Below are positions 1 to 8,192 of a stretch of 64,000 bases of DNA, in pieces. The notes beneath the pieces were generated by a model that was not told the origin of the DNA, searched no databases, and saw nothing but the letters and a program-made list of their open reading frames with translations. Both the position numbers and the translations under genes were made by a program. Source of the stretch: JABMQB01 sp963678235 (GTDB lineage: Bacteria > Bacteroidota > Bacteroidia > Bacteroidales > Prolixibacteraceae); NCBI GenBank assembly GCA_963678235.1, contig OY782766.1:992001-1056000 (forward strand), in the 5' to 3' direction. The stretch's first letter is position 1, and each line of letters starts with the position of its first letter.

Positions 1-1522
1 CAAGCGAAGTGACAAATTCATTGAAATTTTGATGGTTCTCGTTTAAATAATAGTCATACATCCTCCATCTCCATAAACCTTCTCCCAGGAGGAACCCTCT
101 TTTCCAGGCAGAATTATTGGTGGTAACAAGCAATGGCCTATCTGTTTGAATTCCGTTAATGTTTTGATAAAATATGGTCTGGAATCCCGCTTTGGTTTGG
201 TAATCGCCAAATGCAGCCTGCAATGGGGGGAATTTTGCAAGATTATCCTTAAACCGGTCACTCAACCTGAATAATTGATAATCTGTGTTAAACACAGCTT
301 TTGCATCTTCATTGTTTCCCGGCTGTGCAATAATTTCCAATCCTAAATCAAGCTTATTAAGTTGAGGGATATAACTTTTCGCCCCAAGTAGAAATAAAAC
401 CGGGATCTTTTTTTGTTTGCAAACGTCAAGTAATTCGTTTCCGGTAAAACCAGTGCCCGGAAGTTGATGGAAAATTACCAAATTAAAGTCTCCAACATTT
501 TCGGGATAGGGTGCACGCGAAAACATAGATACCTCGTAATTTTGCTGCATAAGCAAGGTATTGTTGATTGCACCTAAATCCGGGTGGGCTCCATCCGAAA
601 TAAGAAGGATTTTTTGCTTGTTTTCGAGGATGCTAATAACAAACTGTGAACTGTTGTTGCTATTATTCTGCTCAATAATATTTGATTCTAACTCGACACT
701 ATAGTGCTGAAGCCCTTTCTCATTTGCCGGCAACAGAAATTGTACGGTTTTAAAAAAGTCGTTGGAGTTCGGAGTTATCTTTTGAGAACTTATTATTTCC
801 CCATTGTGTACGATTCGAATATAAAATTGTTGGTTTTGAGCTTTTTGCATACTCACATCCACCTCTACCAGAAATTGATTATCCAGAAATGCTGTTTTAT
901 TGGAATAAATAGCCAATATCCTCGAATCAACAAGTTCAACAGTATCACCTACACCAATTGTATAAATTGGGAAGTTTAGTTTTTCAATGGAATTAACAGG
1001 GTTGTTTCCATGGTTATAAATACCATCGCCAACCAGTACCATTGCACCAATGTTTTCGTTAAAATGAGTATTGTAAACCTGGTCAATTAAATCGGCATAA
1101 TCCGAATGTTTTTCTTGAAATGTAAGTTCTTTATCCCTGTTGGCGCTTTCTCCGAATGTGTAGTTTATTGTTGAATAATTCTGTTCAAATCCGGAATTTA
1201 ACTTGTTATGTATGGCATTGAGATCGGCACGGATTTCCTCTTTTTTTTCAGTGGGGAGCATCGACATTGAGTTGTCAAATGCAGTAATAATAATTGGCGG
1301 TTCAATATTCTTTTTGGTGCTTTTTATAAAAGGGGAAATCAATAAAACCAAAAGGAAAAGTAATCCTGAAAAACGAAGAATATAGAGCAAACTTCTTTGA
1401 ATTGTATTTAATTCCCTGGTTTCTTTGTTTTTAAAGTATACCAATAGCGAAATAATTGCTGCAGTAAAAACGCATGCAAGAAAATATAAAAGCCCATTTC
1501 CTTCCTCAAAAATAATTTCCAA
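1..1522 (-). CDS. VWA-type membrane protein, partial (C-terminus beyond left edge)
   Basis: Reading the minus strand from 1522 gives about 507 uninterrupted codons that run off the left edge. Two hydrophobic segments (about residues 11-30 and 45-66) precede a von Willebrand factor A-like domain. That domain opens with an Asp-Asn-Ser-Met-Ser metal-ion (MIDAS-type) motif at residues 83-87 and has a VLVGDGIYNHG strand-loop further on. The rest looks like beta-rich and glutamine-amidotransferase-like regions of large Bacteroidota BatA-like proteins. The start is taken as TTG at 1522: an in-frame stop lies five codons upstream and there is no ATG before residue 86. The partner and role are unknown; membrane anchoring with the domain outside the cytoplasm is inferred. 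It is divergent from the M28 peptidase gene. Confidence 0.8.
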   Translation of the reverse strand, partial: MEIIFEEGNGLLYFLACVFTAAIISLLVYFKNKETRELNTIQRSLLYILRFSGLLFLLVLLISPFIKSTKKNIEPPIIITAFDNSMSMLPTEKKEEIRADLNAIHNKLNSGFEQNYSTINYTFGESANRDKELTFQEKHSDYADLIDQVYNTHFNENIGAMVLVGDGIYNHGNNPVNSIEKLNFPIYTIGVGDTVELVDSRILAIYSNKTAFLDNQFLVEVDVSMQKAQNQQFYIRIVHNGEIISSQKITPNSNDFFKTVQFLLPANEKGLQHYSVELESNIIEQNNSNNSSQFVISILENKQKILLISDGAHPDLGAINNTLLMQQNYEVSMFSRAPYPENVGDFNLVIFHQLPGTGFTGNELLDVCKQKKIPVLFLLGAKSYIPQLNKLDLGLEIIAQPGNNEDAKAVFNTDYQLFRLSDRFKDNLAKFPPLQAAFGDYQTKAGFQTIFYQNINGIQTDRPLLVTTNNSAWKRGFLLGEGLWRWRMYDYYLNENHQNFNEFVTSL

Positions 1523-1669
1523 AACCGTTTCTTTTAGTTATAAAACTTGCATCGTAAATATAAGCATCTTCCACTTTAATAAATGAAGTTTATTAATTAA
1601 TATTACATTATTATCTATAACTTGATAGCTGGTTTTAGTGCTTAAATCCTAACATAAAAATTGAAGAAT

Positions 1670-3439
1670 ATGATTACTAGATTATTAGTTGTCGTTGTCC
1701 TAATTGTATTTGGGGCAGGATGTAAAATGAAATATAATCCTGAAATTACTTCGAATGATATCTTTAATACTATTAATTATCTGGCGTCTGATTCACTTAA
1801 AGGCAGAAAACCAGGTACAAATGGCGATTCATTAACGTGTGAATATGTCCGTGCAAAATTTGCAAATGCTGGTTTAGAATTAATGTGCGAGGAAGGTTTT
1901 CAACCTTTTAATGTGATTACAGAAGTTGAATTGGGAGAAGGTAACCAACTTCAAGTAAACGATAACACGTTTCAAATTGAGCAGGACTTTTTACCGTATT
2001 CATTTTCAGCCAATACAGAATTTTCATCCAATGTTGTGTTTGCTGGATATGGGTTTGATATTGGGAAAGATAGCATTGTTCATAGTGATTATGAAAATAT
2101 AGACGTAACTGGCAAATGGGTACTTGTGTTAAAAGGCGATCCGGAACTGGATAATTCGGATAGCAAATACGTCCCGTATTCCGATGAACGGACAAAGGTT
2201 TTAACGGCATTGGATCATGGGGCTAAAGGTGTTTTGTTTGTTTCGGGGATTGAATACAGTGCAAAAGATGAATTGTCATCGTTGTTTTACGATAAGAACA
2301 GCAGTGCGTACCCGATACCTGTGTTGCAGCTTACGCGTAAAGTGGCGGATTTGATTCTGGAGGTAAGCGGCAAAACCATAGAGAGCCTGGAAACAAACCT
2401 GAAAAATGACGTTTCTTCCAGTTTTCAGTTGAACCAAATAGTGTCGGCAAAGGTCAATCTTCATCAAAAAGTTGTGGAAGCAAAAAATGTTGTTGGGATG
2501 CTTGCTGGTAACGATCCAGAGTTAAAGGATGAGATTGTGATTATTGGTGCACATCACGACCATTTAGGATTTGGGGGACCGGGCTCAGGTTCACGAATGA
2601 TTGATACCATTGCAGTTCATAACGGTGCCGATGATAATGCCTCTGGTGTTGCAGCTGTGATTGAGCTTGCAGAGAAAATTGCTTCAGAAAAATTAAATAA
2701 AAGGAGTATGATTTTTACCACTTTCGGGGCAGAAGAAATGGGGCTTGTGGGCTCCAAAGCATTTACCAACAATCCCCCAATTGATTTGGATAAGGTAGTT
2801 GCCATGTTCAATTTTGACATGGTTGGAAGGTTGGATACACTGGAAAACAGCCTTAGCATTGGAGGGGTAAAAACATCCCTGGAGACCACTGATATTTTGG
2901 AGAAACATAATCCCGGATTTAACCTTGCTTTAACGGATGACGGATTTGGTCCCTCGGACCATTCATCGTTTTATGTACAACAGATTCCGGTATTTTTTAT
3001 ATCAACTGGGGCACATTCGGACTACCATACACCCAACGATGATGTTGAATTTTTAAACATTGATGGAGAGAAAAAAATAATTGATTATTTCCACGATGTT
3101 ATAATGGATGTTGCCAACAGACAGGATGCATTAACATACAATGAATCCGGTACAATGCAAAGATCGGGCAGGGGAGGCAGGTTTAAAGTTACCCTTGGTA
3201 TTATGCCTGATTTTGCAGGAATGGAAAAACGAGGCTTGCGGATTGATGCCGTTTCGAAAGGAAAACCTGCTGATAATGCGGGGATGCTAAAAGGGGATAT
3301 TATTACGGCTATTGATGGGCTAAAAGTGGGGAATGTGTACGATTATATGAGCAGGTTAAAAACCTTGGAATCAGGGCAGTTGATTACTGTGGACGTGCTA
3401 AGGAACAACAAAGTGGAGGTTTTACTGGTTCAGTTGTAA
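1670..3439 (+). CDS. M28-family zinc aminopeptidase lipoprotein with PA and PDZ domains
   Basis: 589 aa. The N-terminus is a lipoprotein signal with lipobox GAGC, so the mature protein should be lipid-anchored at Cys18. A protease-associated domain (about residues 110-255) is inserted before the M28 metallopeptidase domain. Di-zinc ligands and catalytic residues are visible: HHDH near 295-298, DDN near 321-323, the Glu pair in GAEEMG near 355-356, FNFDMVG near 383, and a final His in HTPND. Residues from about 500 form a PDZ domain, probably for substrate or partner binding. This architecture is common in Bacteroidota envelope peptidases that trim peptides. ATG 1670 is preferred to TTG 1661 because it leaves a normal short lipoprotein n-region. 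Confidence 0.93.
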   Translation: MITRLLVVVVLIVFGAGCKMKYNPEITSNDIFNTINYLASDSLKGRKPGTNGDSLTCEYVRAKFANAGLELMCEEGFQPFNVITEVELGEGNQLQVNDNTFQIEQDFLPYSFSANTEFSSNVVFAGYGFDIGKDSIVHSDYENIDVTGKWVLVLKGDPELDNSDSKYVPYSDERTKVLTALDHGAKGVLFVSGIEYSAKDELSSLFYDKNSSAYPIPVLQLTRKVADLILEVSGKTIESLETNLKNDVSSSFQLNQIVSAKVNLHQKVVEAKNVVGMLAGNDPELKDEIVIIGAHHDHLGFGGPGSGSRMIDTIAVHNGADDNASGVAAVIELAEKIASEKLNKRSMIFTTFGAEEMGLVGSKAFTNNPPIDLDKVVAMFNFDMVGRLDTLENSLSIGGVKTSLETTDILEKHNPGFNLALTDDGFGPSDHSSFYVQQIPVFFISTGAHSDYHTPNDDVEFLNIDGEKKIIDYFHDVIMDVANRQDALTYNESGTMQRSGRGGRFKVTLGIMPDFAGMEKRGLRIDAVSKGKPADNAGMLKGDIITAIDGLKVGNVYDYMSRLKTLESGQLITVDVLRNNKVEVLLVQL

Positions 3440-3457
3440 AAACTATACGATAAATAG

Positions 3458-4411
3458 CTATTTTTTCCCAATCTCCCGCACAAGATTTGTTAAATGAACA
3501 CGGTTTTTAATGCCTGTTTTGGTATAAATGCGGTGAGTATGGTCTTTCACGGTTTGCAGGGTAATAAATAAGGTCTCTGCAATATCTTTATTTGATTTTC
3601 CCTGGCATATTTCATGGATGATCTCGGCTTCGCGTTTTGATATTTCAAATTTCTTGCAGAATGCTTCAAAGTCCAGCTTTGAATCCTCAGTTGATATATT
3701 AGTTTGAACCGCAATCCTCCAAATCATCATTGGCAGGAACATAGCCGAAACGGAAATTAGCAGAAATGATGCTACCGATACCAAATAATGGTAGTTTGGT
3801 GTAAACCATAACCCAAAAGTATAAAGGGCAACAAATCCAATATGCCCCAGGATGGCATAATTAATTTCTTTTGCCTTGGCTTTGAAATCGCTCAATTTAA
3901 ACCTTTTGAAAAACGAAATAAGCAAAGCAACGTTTAATATCAGGTTGAGCAGCAGGATGCATCGTTTAATTAATTCTTCATTTGTTCCGAAAACCTGGTA
4001 ATCATTTGTTTGGATAGTGTAAGATGCGAATACAAGGCACAAAATTACACCAATAAAAAATACCAGTGTATAATACCATTGAATACGGTAACCTTTGATT
4101 TGAAAAACAAATTTGATCAACATATACCAGCTTATAATAAGAAACGGCATCCCCAGAATTGGGATATAAAACGAAATAGATTCATAAGTATGTTGCTCAA
4201 GGTTAAGTTTATCTAATCCTTTGTGAATGGCAATATTTCCCCAAATGCCGTATAAAAAATAACTGTATAAAAAGATCTGCTGAAACAGTAAGGTTTGAAA
4301 ATATTCCTTTTTATATCGTTTAAATAAGGTATAGATAAAAAGGATACAAAATGCCGCCAATCCTCCATTAATAATAAATGTTGCACCAAATATGTAATTT
4401 TCAAGGTTCAT
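3458..4411 (-). CDS. Seven-TM membrane protein with C-terminal LuxR-type HTH
   Basis: 317 aa from ATG 4411; a TTG further upstream at 4441 would add ten unlikely residues. About seven hydrophobic helices fill residues 1-230. A LuxR/FixJ-type helix-turn-helix follows, with the typical ISKREAEIIHEICQGKSNKD start and a recognition helix in LFITLQTVKDHTHRIYTKTG. A membrane-bound one-component regulator is therefore likely: ligand or membrane state sensed by the helices, DNA bound by the tail. It is divergent from the membrane protein at 4588, and the shared intergenic region carries three 27-bp-spaced CTAC(C/G)AAAG repeats that are good candidates for its binding sites. The signal sensed is not evident. 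Confidence 0.85.
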   Translation of the reverse strand: MNLENYIFGATFIINGGLAAFCILFIYTLFKRYKKEYFQTLLFQQIFLYSYFLYGIWGNIAIHKGLDKLNLEQHTYESISFYIPILGMPFLIISWYMLIKFVFQIKGYRIQWYYTLVFFIGVILCLVFASYTIQTNDYQVFGTNEELIKRCILLLNLILNVALLISFFKRFKLSDFKAKAKEINYAILGHIGFVALYTFGLWFTPNYHYLVSVASFLLISVSAMFLPMMIWRIAVQTNISTEDSKLDFEAFCKKFEISKREAEIIHEICQGKSNKDIAETLFITLQTVKDHTHRIYTKTGIKNRVHLTNLVREIGKK

Positions 4412-4442
4412 AACAAACAACTTTGGTATTGTTGACCGCAAT

Positions 4443-4508
4443 CTACGAAAGCCTTAGTGTTTTCAATACCTACCAAAGTAGTGAATATCTTAAATCCTAC
4501 CAAAGTAG
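4443..4508. promoter_or_regulatory. Three 27-bp-spaced operator-like repeats
   Basis: CTAC starts at 4443, 4470 and 4497, exactly 27 bp apart. Copies two and three are identical over 13 bp (CCTACCAAAGTAG, 4469-4481 and 4496-4508) and have inverted CTAC/GTAG arms. The first copy (CTACGAAAGCC) is degenerate. They lie between divergent genes, one of which encodes a LuxR-type regulator. Confidence 0.6.
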
Positions 4509-4532
4509 GAAGGATTTTTCTTGCCAATGTTC

Positions 4533-4540
4533 TACATTTG
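4533..4540 (+). promoter_or_regulatory. Bacteroidota -7 box (TACATTTG) for the membrane protein gene
   Basis: TACATTTG matches the TAnnTTTG consensus and lies 47 bp before the ATG at 4588, directly after the operator-like repeats. No good TTTG -33 box is present, which fits an activated promoter. Confidence 0.45.
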
Positions 4541-4587
4541 GTTGCATAAATCGATGGATTAAACAGTTCAATTAAAATAAATAAGTC

Positions 4588-5313
4588 ATGGAAAACAATT
4601 CAATTAATTCAGTTGTACCTTCGGTAGGAGGAGCGTTCAGTTTTAGCTGGAGAAAAATGTTTGAAAAGAATTTTCTCACCCTGCTTGTAGTTGTAATAAT
4701 TGTGGGCATTTTAACCGGTCCCGAAGGAGCGTCATTTAAGTTTGATGGCAATCATGGTTGGGGAAATTTTAACTTTGTGTTTGGCGCCTGGTTCATAATT
4801 CTGATTCTAATAGGACTAGCCTGGAGTTTCCTTGTTGCCCCGATATTCAAGTTCGGAGAAAAGCTCATTTTTTTGCAGGCAATGCGCGATGAAAGCCTGG
4901 ACCTCAAAACTTTGTTCGTGGGTTTTAAAACCAAATATGTCAACATTGTTTTAACCAACCTTATTTTGTTTGCGTTAATTGGTATTGGCATCGTCATGCT
5001 GGTTGTGCCGGGAATTATTATTGCATGTAGGCTGGTTTATGCACCCTTACTGGTTATGGACGAAGATTTAGAGCCTATGGCTGCTATAGAAGAAAGCTGG
5101 AAAATGACGAGAGGCCATGGTTGGACAATATTTTTTATGGCAATCATCTCATTTTTCATTGCCATTGGAGGCCTGTTGGTTTGCATTGTGGGGATTTTTA
5201 TTTCACTTATCTGGATTCATGCAGCATTTGCTACCTTATATCAAGCCATTAAAAACCAGGATGTAATAAACAATACAATCCCTATTATTGATACAATAAT
5301 TGAGGAAGATTAA
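4588..5313 (+). CDS. Multi-pass membrane protein, DUF975/YciC-like
   Basis: 241 aa with about six membrane segments. An N-terminal amphipathic stretch (FSFSWRKMFEKNF) is followed by hydrophobic blocks near residues 29-43, 65-88, 118-150, 180-205 and 205-225. The segment AAIEESWKMTRGHGWTIFF resembles the conserved A-x-x-x-S-x-x-M/L-T-x-G signature of DUF975, UPF0259 and GDPD membrane-domain proteins. The function is unknown in these families. It is transcribed away from the LuxR-type regulator gene and may be its target through the repeats at 4443-4508. A strong bidirectional terminator follows. Confidence 0.75.
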   Translation: MENNSINSVVPSVGGAFSFSWRKMFEKNFLTLLVVVIIVGILTGPEGASFKFDGNHGWGNFNFVFGAWFIILILIGLAWSFLVAPIFKFGEKLIFLQAMRDESLDLKTLFVGFKTKYVNIVLTNLILFALIGIGIVMLVVPGIIIACRLVYAPLLVMDEDLEPMAAIEESWKMTRGHGWTIFFMAIISFFIAIGGLLVCIVGIFISLIWIHAAFATLYQAIKNQDVINNTIPIIDTIIEED

Positions 5314-5349
5314 TCAATCAAACCATAAGTAGGTATGGAAACAATAAAA

Positions 5350-5375
5350 AAGACCTGAATTTCAGGTCTTTTTTT
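5350..5375. terminator. Bidirectional intrinsic terminator
   Basis: AAGACCTGAA and TTCAGGTCTT form a nearly perfect stem flanked by A-rich and T-rich tracts. It sits between the convergent genes ending at 5313 (+) and 5408 (-) and can serve both. Confidence 0.85.
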
Positions 5376-5407
5376 GTTTAATTGCTTACACTAAGATTTG
5401 GCTTATT

Positions 5408-5917
5408 TTATTTTGCGGAAATATTTAGATTGTAATTCCCTTCCACTTTTGTTGCTTTAACCTTTAAGGTCCAATTGCCATAATATTCTGATGAAGCCTC
5501 CATCTGGTCAATGTTAAAACTTGTTGACCAATTTACATCGGCAGTAGGATTGATGACCAAATCCTGAAATACACCTCCATTCGGTTTCAAAATTGTAATT
5601 TTTATTTCACCAACAACGCACCTGCCCATGGCCCTCATTGAGATCCGGTTTTGGCTCTTATCAATGCTAAATTCGGTAGCAGCTTCAACACTTTCGCCCG
5701 AAAACGATTTGGACAACATTAACGATGTTTGTTTTTCGCTCGAGTGGCTGGCATCCACATATACATCACCTGTTGAGCGGGCATAAACCCTTTCCGCAAC
5801 CCTTGCCGAAGAAGATGTTGTTGCCCTCGATCTGGAACTCTCCGATTTTGCAATTTGTGAATAAGCTGTTATTGAGGTGCCTAATAGCAATCCAAAAATG
5901 AGTAATTTGATTTTCAT
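5408..5917 (-). CDS. Secreted protein of unknown function
   Basis: 169 aa. A signal peptide ends near the Ala-Tyr-Ser-Gln at residues 18-21, so the protein is probably periplasmic or surface exposed. A Ser/Arg-rich linker (residues 22-45) precedes a small beta-rich domain. The C-terminal half has the look of many short Bacteroidota secreted proteins: GEIKITILKPNG, VWS/NWST and GNWTLKVKATKVEGNYNLNI. I know no function for this group. It is divergent from the two-component system at 6069, so it may be regulated by it; that is inference from position only. Confidence 0.7.
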   Translation of the reverse strand: MKIKLLIFGLLLGTSITAYSQIAKSESSRSRATTSSSARVAERVYARSTGDVYVDASHSSEKQTSLMLSKSFSGESVEAATEFSIDKSQNRISMRAMGRCVVGEIKITILKPNGGVFQDLVINPTADVNWSTSFNIDQMEASSEYYGNWTLKVKATKVEGNYNLNISAK

Positions 5918-6068
5918 TATTTTCTATTTTATGATTTTTATGACGATAAAATTACCCTAAATATTTGTCGCACTTGGTTAATGTAGGGTTAATGTCAGGT
6001 TAAACTATGCATGGTTAATTTTGAAAACCTTAGTTTTACTAACCAAATTAAATTGCGGTTCATATCGA

Positions 6069-7421
6069 ATGAAACATAAAATAAATATGACGCTTGCCTT
6101 ATTGGCTTTGGTAATTTTGGTTTCAGTGCAAGCTTATATAATAAACCAATTGTATAGCCTGAAAAATAAAGAATTCGACCAGGATTATGTGCAGGAAGTT
6201 TACATTGCTTTTGATTTATTTCAAAACGAAAAAGGGGAGCAACCTTTTGATTCACTGTTAATTAAATTGAATAATTATGCCGATAAAATTTTGATTCAAT
6301 ACCCGGAGTTTGAGTTGGAACAAACCGCAGTTAAAGAAAGGATTTTAAACGGTGCCCAAAGAATAATGGGCAATAGCATAAACCTAACAAGTTATCTGAC
6401 AAACTACTTGAAGCAAAAAAAATTGGAATACGATTTTAGCTCAGGTTACAGAATAAAGGAATTCTCGCTGATAAGTTTTGGTAAAAGCATACGTATTAAA
6501 GAGTTTGATGAAAATAATTCGTTTGAAAATCATAAATCTACATTTTCTCAAACCGTAACCGCCGAATACAATTATTGCCATGTTACATTTGAATTTTTTA
6601 TTGATTTCACCCATAAACGGGTAGTAATTCTGCGGGAAATGAAGGCAATCTTGCTGTCTATATTTTTTACCATCACCATCGTTTTTGTTGTTTATTTACT
6701 TACCGTAAGAAGCCTGTTACAACAGAAGAAGCTATCGGAATTAAAATCGGACTTTATTAATAATATGACCCACGAACTAAAAACCCCATTATCTACCATA
6801 TCGGTTGCTAGTTCTGGTCTCAATATATCTGATTCAAAATCGCCTGATCTACAGGTAATTAATTTGACGGGAATAATTAAACGGCAAATAAAATTGCTCA
6901 ATAAAATGATTGACCAGATACTTGACATAAGCATGCTGGAGAGGGCAGGGTTTGTTGTTAAAAAAGAAACCTTCGAAATTGTTTCTTTTATGGAAGACCT
7001 TTTAAAAGATTTTAAACTTAAAAATTCAGATAAAAATGTGACGGTTCATTTTGAACATCATTTAAATGGGAGCCGGTTTGTTGAAATGGACAAGTTTCAA
7101 ATGAACAGGGTACTAATTAACTTATTGAGTAATAGCGTAAAGTATTGTGAAGAAAAACCAGTAATCAGGCTTGAAATTGAAAAAAACGAAGGATACCTGA
7201 AAATTAAAATCCAGGACAACGGTGTAGGTATTCCAAAACGTGACCAGGCATTTATTTTTAGTAAATTTTACCGGGCTTCAAATCCCAACATACCAGGAAC
7301 AAAGGGTTTGGGGCTAGGTTTGTACTTTGTGAAAAAAATTGTGGAAGCCCATAATGGAGGAATCGTTGTGGATAGCAAGCCGGGCAAGGGAAGCTTATTT
7401 ATAATTTCAATACCTTTATAG
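6069..7421 (+). CDS. Sensor histidine kinase
   Basis: 450 aa from ATG 6069; an upstream TTG at 6021 is less likely. One membrane segment lies at the N-terminus (about residues 8-25) and a second near 195-215, bracketing a roughly 170-residue periplasmic sensor region with no motif I recognise. The cytoplasmic part has an H-box (FINNMTHELKTPLSTI, His as phosphoacceptor), an N-box (INLLSNSVKYCE), a G1 box (DNGVGIPKRDQ), an F-box and a G2 box (GTKGLGLGLYFVKKIV). These are the dimerisation/phosphotransfer and ATPase domains of a HisKA kinase. The partner regulator starts 10 bp downstream, so the two are almost certainly cotranscribed. Confidence 0.95.
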   Translation: MKHKINMTLALLALVILVSVQAYIINQLYSLKNKEFDQDYVQEVYIAFDLFQNEKGEQPFDSLLIKLNNYADKILIQYPEFELEQTAVKERILNGAQRIMGNSINLTSYLTNYLKQKKLEYDFSSGYRIKEFSLISFGKSIRIKEFDENNSFENHKSTFSQTVTAEYNYCHVTFEFFIDFTHKRVVILREMKAILLSIFFTITIVFVVYLLTVRSLLQQKKLSELKSDFINNMTHELKTPLSTISVASSGLNISDSKSPDLQVINLTGIIKRQIKLLNKMIDQILDISMLERAGFVVKKETFEIVSFMEDLLKDFKLKNSDKNVTVHFEHHLNGSRFVEMDKFQMNRVLINLLSNSVKYCEEKPVIRLEIEKNEGYLKIKIQDNGVGIPKRDQAFIFSKFYRASNPNIPGTKGLGLGLYFVKKIVEAHNGGIVVDSKPGKGSLFIISIPL

Positions 7422-7431
7422 GACAGTATCT

Positions 7432-8097
7432 ATGATAAAAATATTATTAGCAGAAGATGATGTTGATTTGGGAAACGTACTTTCCCACTTCTTGAAAGCT
7501 AGTGGTTACAGCGTTACACTTGCCAATGACGGATTGGAGGCATTTTCAATTTATAAGGAATTCCGCCCCGATATTTGTTTGTTGGATGTGATGATGCCTG
7601 GGATGGATGGTTTTACACTTGCTTCGAAAATCAAAAAAGAGAACGATGATATTCCAATTGTATTTCTTACTGCCAAGAACCAAAAAGAAAATAGGATTAC
7701 CGGATTAAAACTTGGGGGCGATGATTATATAACCAAACCTTTTGAGGTAGAAGAATTATTGCTTCGAATAAAAAACATACTCAGGCGGGTAGGAGGTCAA
7801 ATGCCTGAAATTCTTAGGATTAACAATGTTAGCTTGGTTCAGAATAAATTAACGACCAGTAAAAAAGAATATAGGTTAACCCATAAAGAAGCCGAGTTAA
7901 TTCAATTATTATATGCCAATAAAAATAAGATACTCAAAAGGGAAGTGATGCTGAAAGAATTATGGGGCGAAGACGATTATTTTATGGGCAGGAGCATGGA
8001 TGTTTTTATGTCGAGAATACGAAAATATTTTGCTGGTGAACCAAACATTTCGTTGGAAACAGTCCGTGGAATAGGTTATATTTTTAATGTGAAATAA
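7432..8097 (+). CDS. OmpR/PhoB-family response regulator
   Basis: 221 aa. The receiver domain (residues 1-115) has the acidic pair Asp9-Asp10, phosphoacceptor Asp52 in LLDVMMPGMDG, Thr in FLTAKN and Lys in YITKPFE. A winged-helix DNA-binding domain follows, with LTHKEAELIQLL and a final RGIGYIF hairpin. It is the cognate partner of the kinase ending 10 bp upstream. The target genes are not shown by the sequence; the large surface protein gene starting 95 bp downstream and the secreted protein gene upstream are candidates. Confidence 0.96.
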   Translation: MIKILLAEDDVDLGNVLSHFLKASGYSVTLANDGLEAFSIYKEFRPDICLLDVMMPGMDGFTLASKIKKENDDIPIVFLTAKNQKENRITGLKLGGDDYITKPFEVEELLLRIKNILRRVGGQMPEILRINNVSLVQNKLTTSKKEYRLTHKEAELIQLLYANKNKILKREVMLKELWGEDDYFMGRSMDVFMSRIRKYFAGEPNISLETVRGIGYIFNVK

Positions 8098-8192
8098 AAC
8101 CATGGTTCAACCGAGAGAAGAATCTAAAAGAAGGAAATAAAGTTCCATCTTTTTAGTATTATTGTTGTACAATTATTTTGAAACAATATCCT

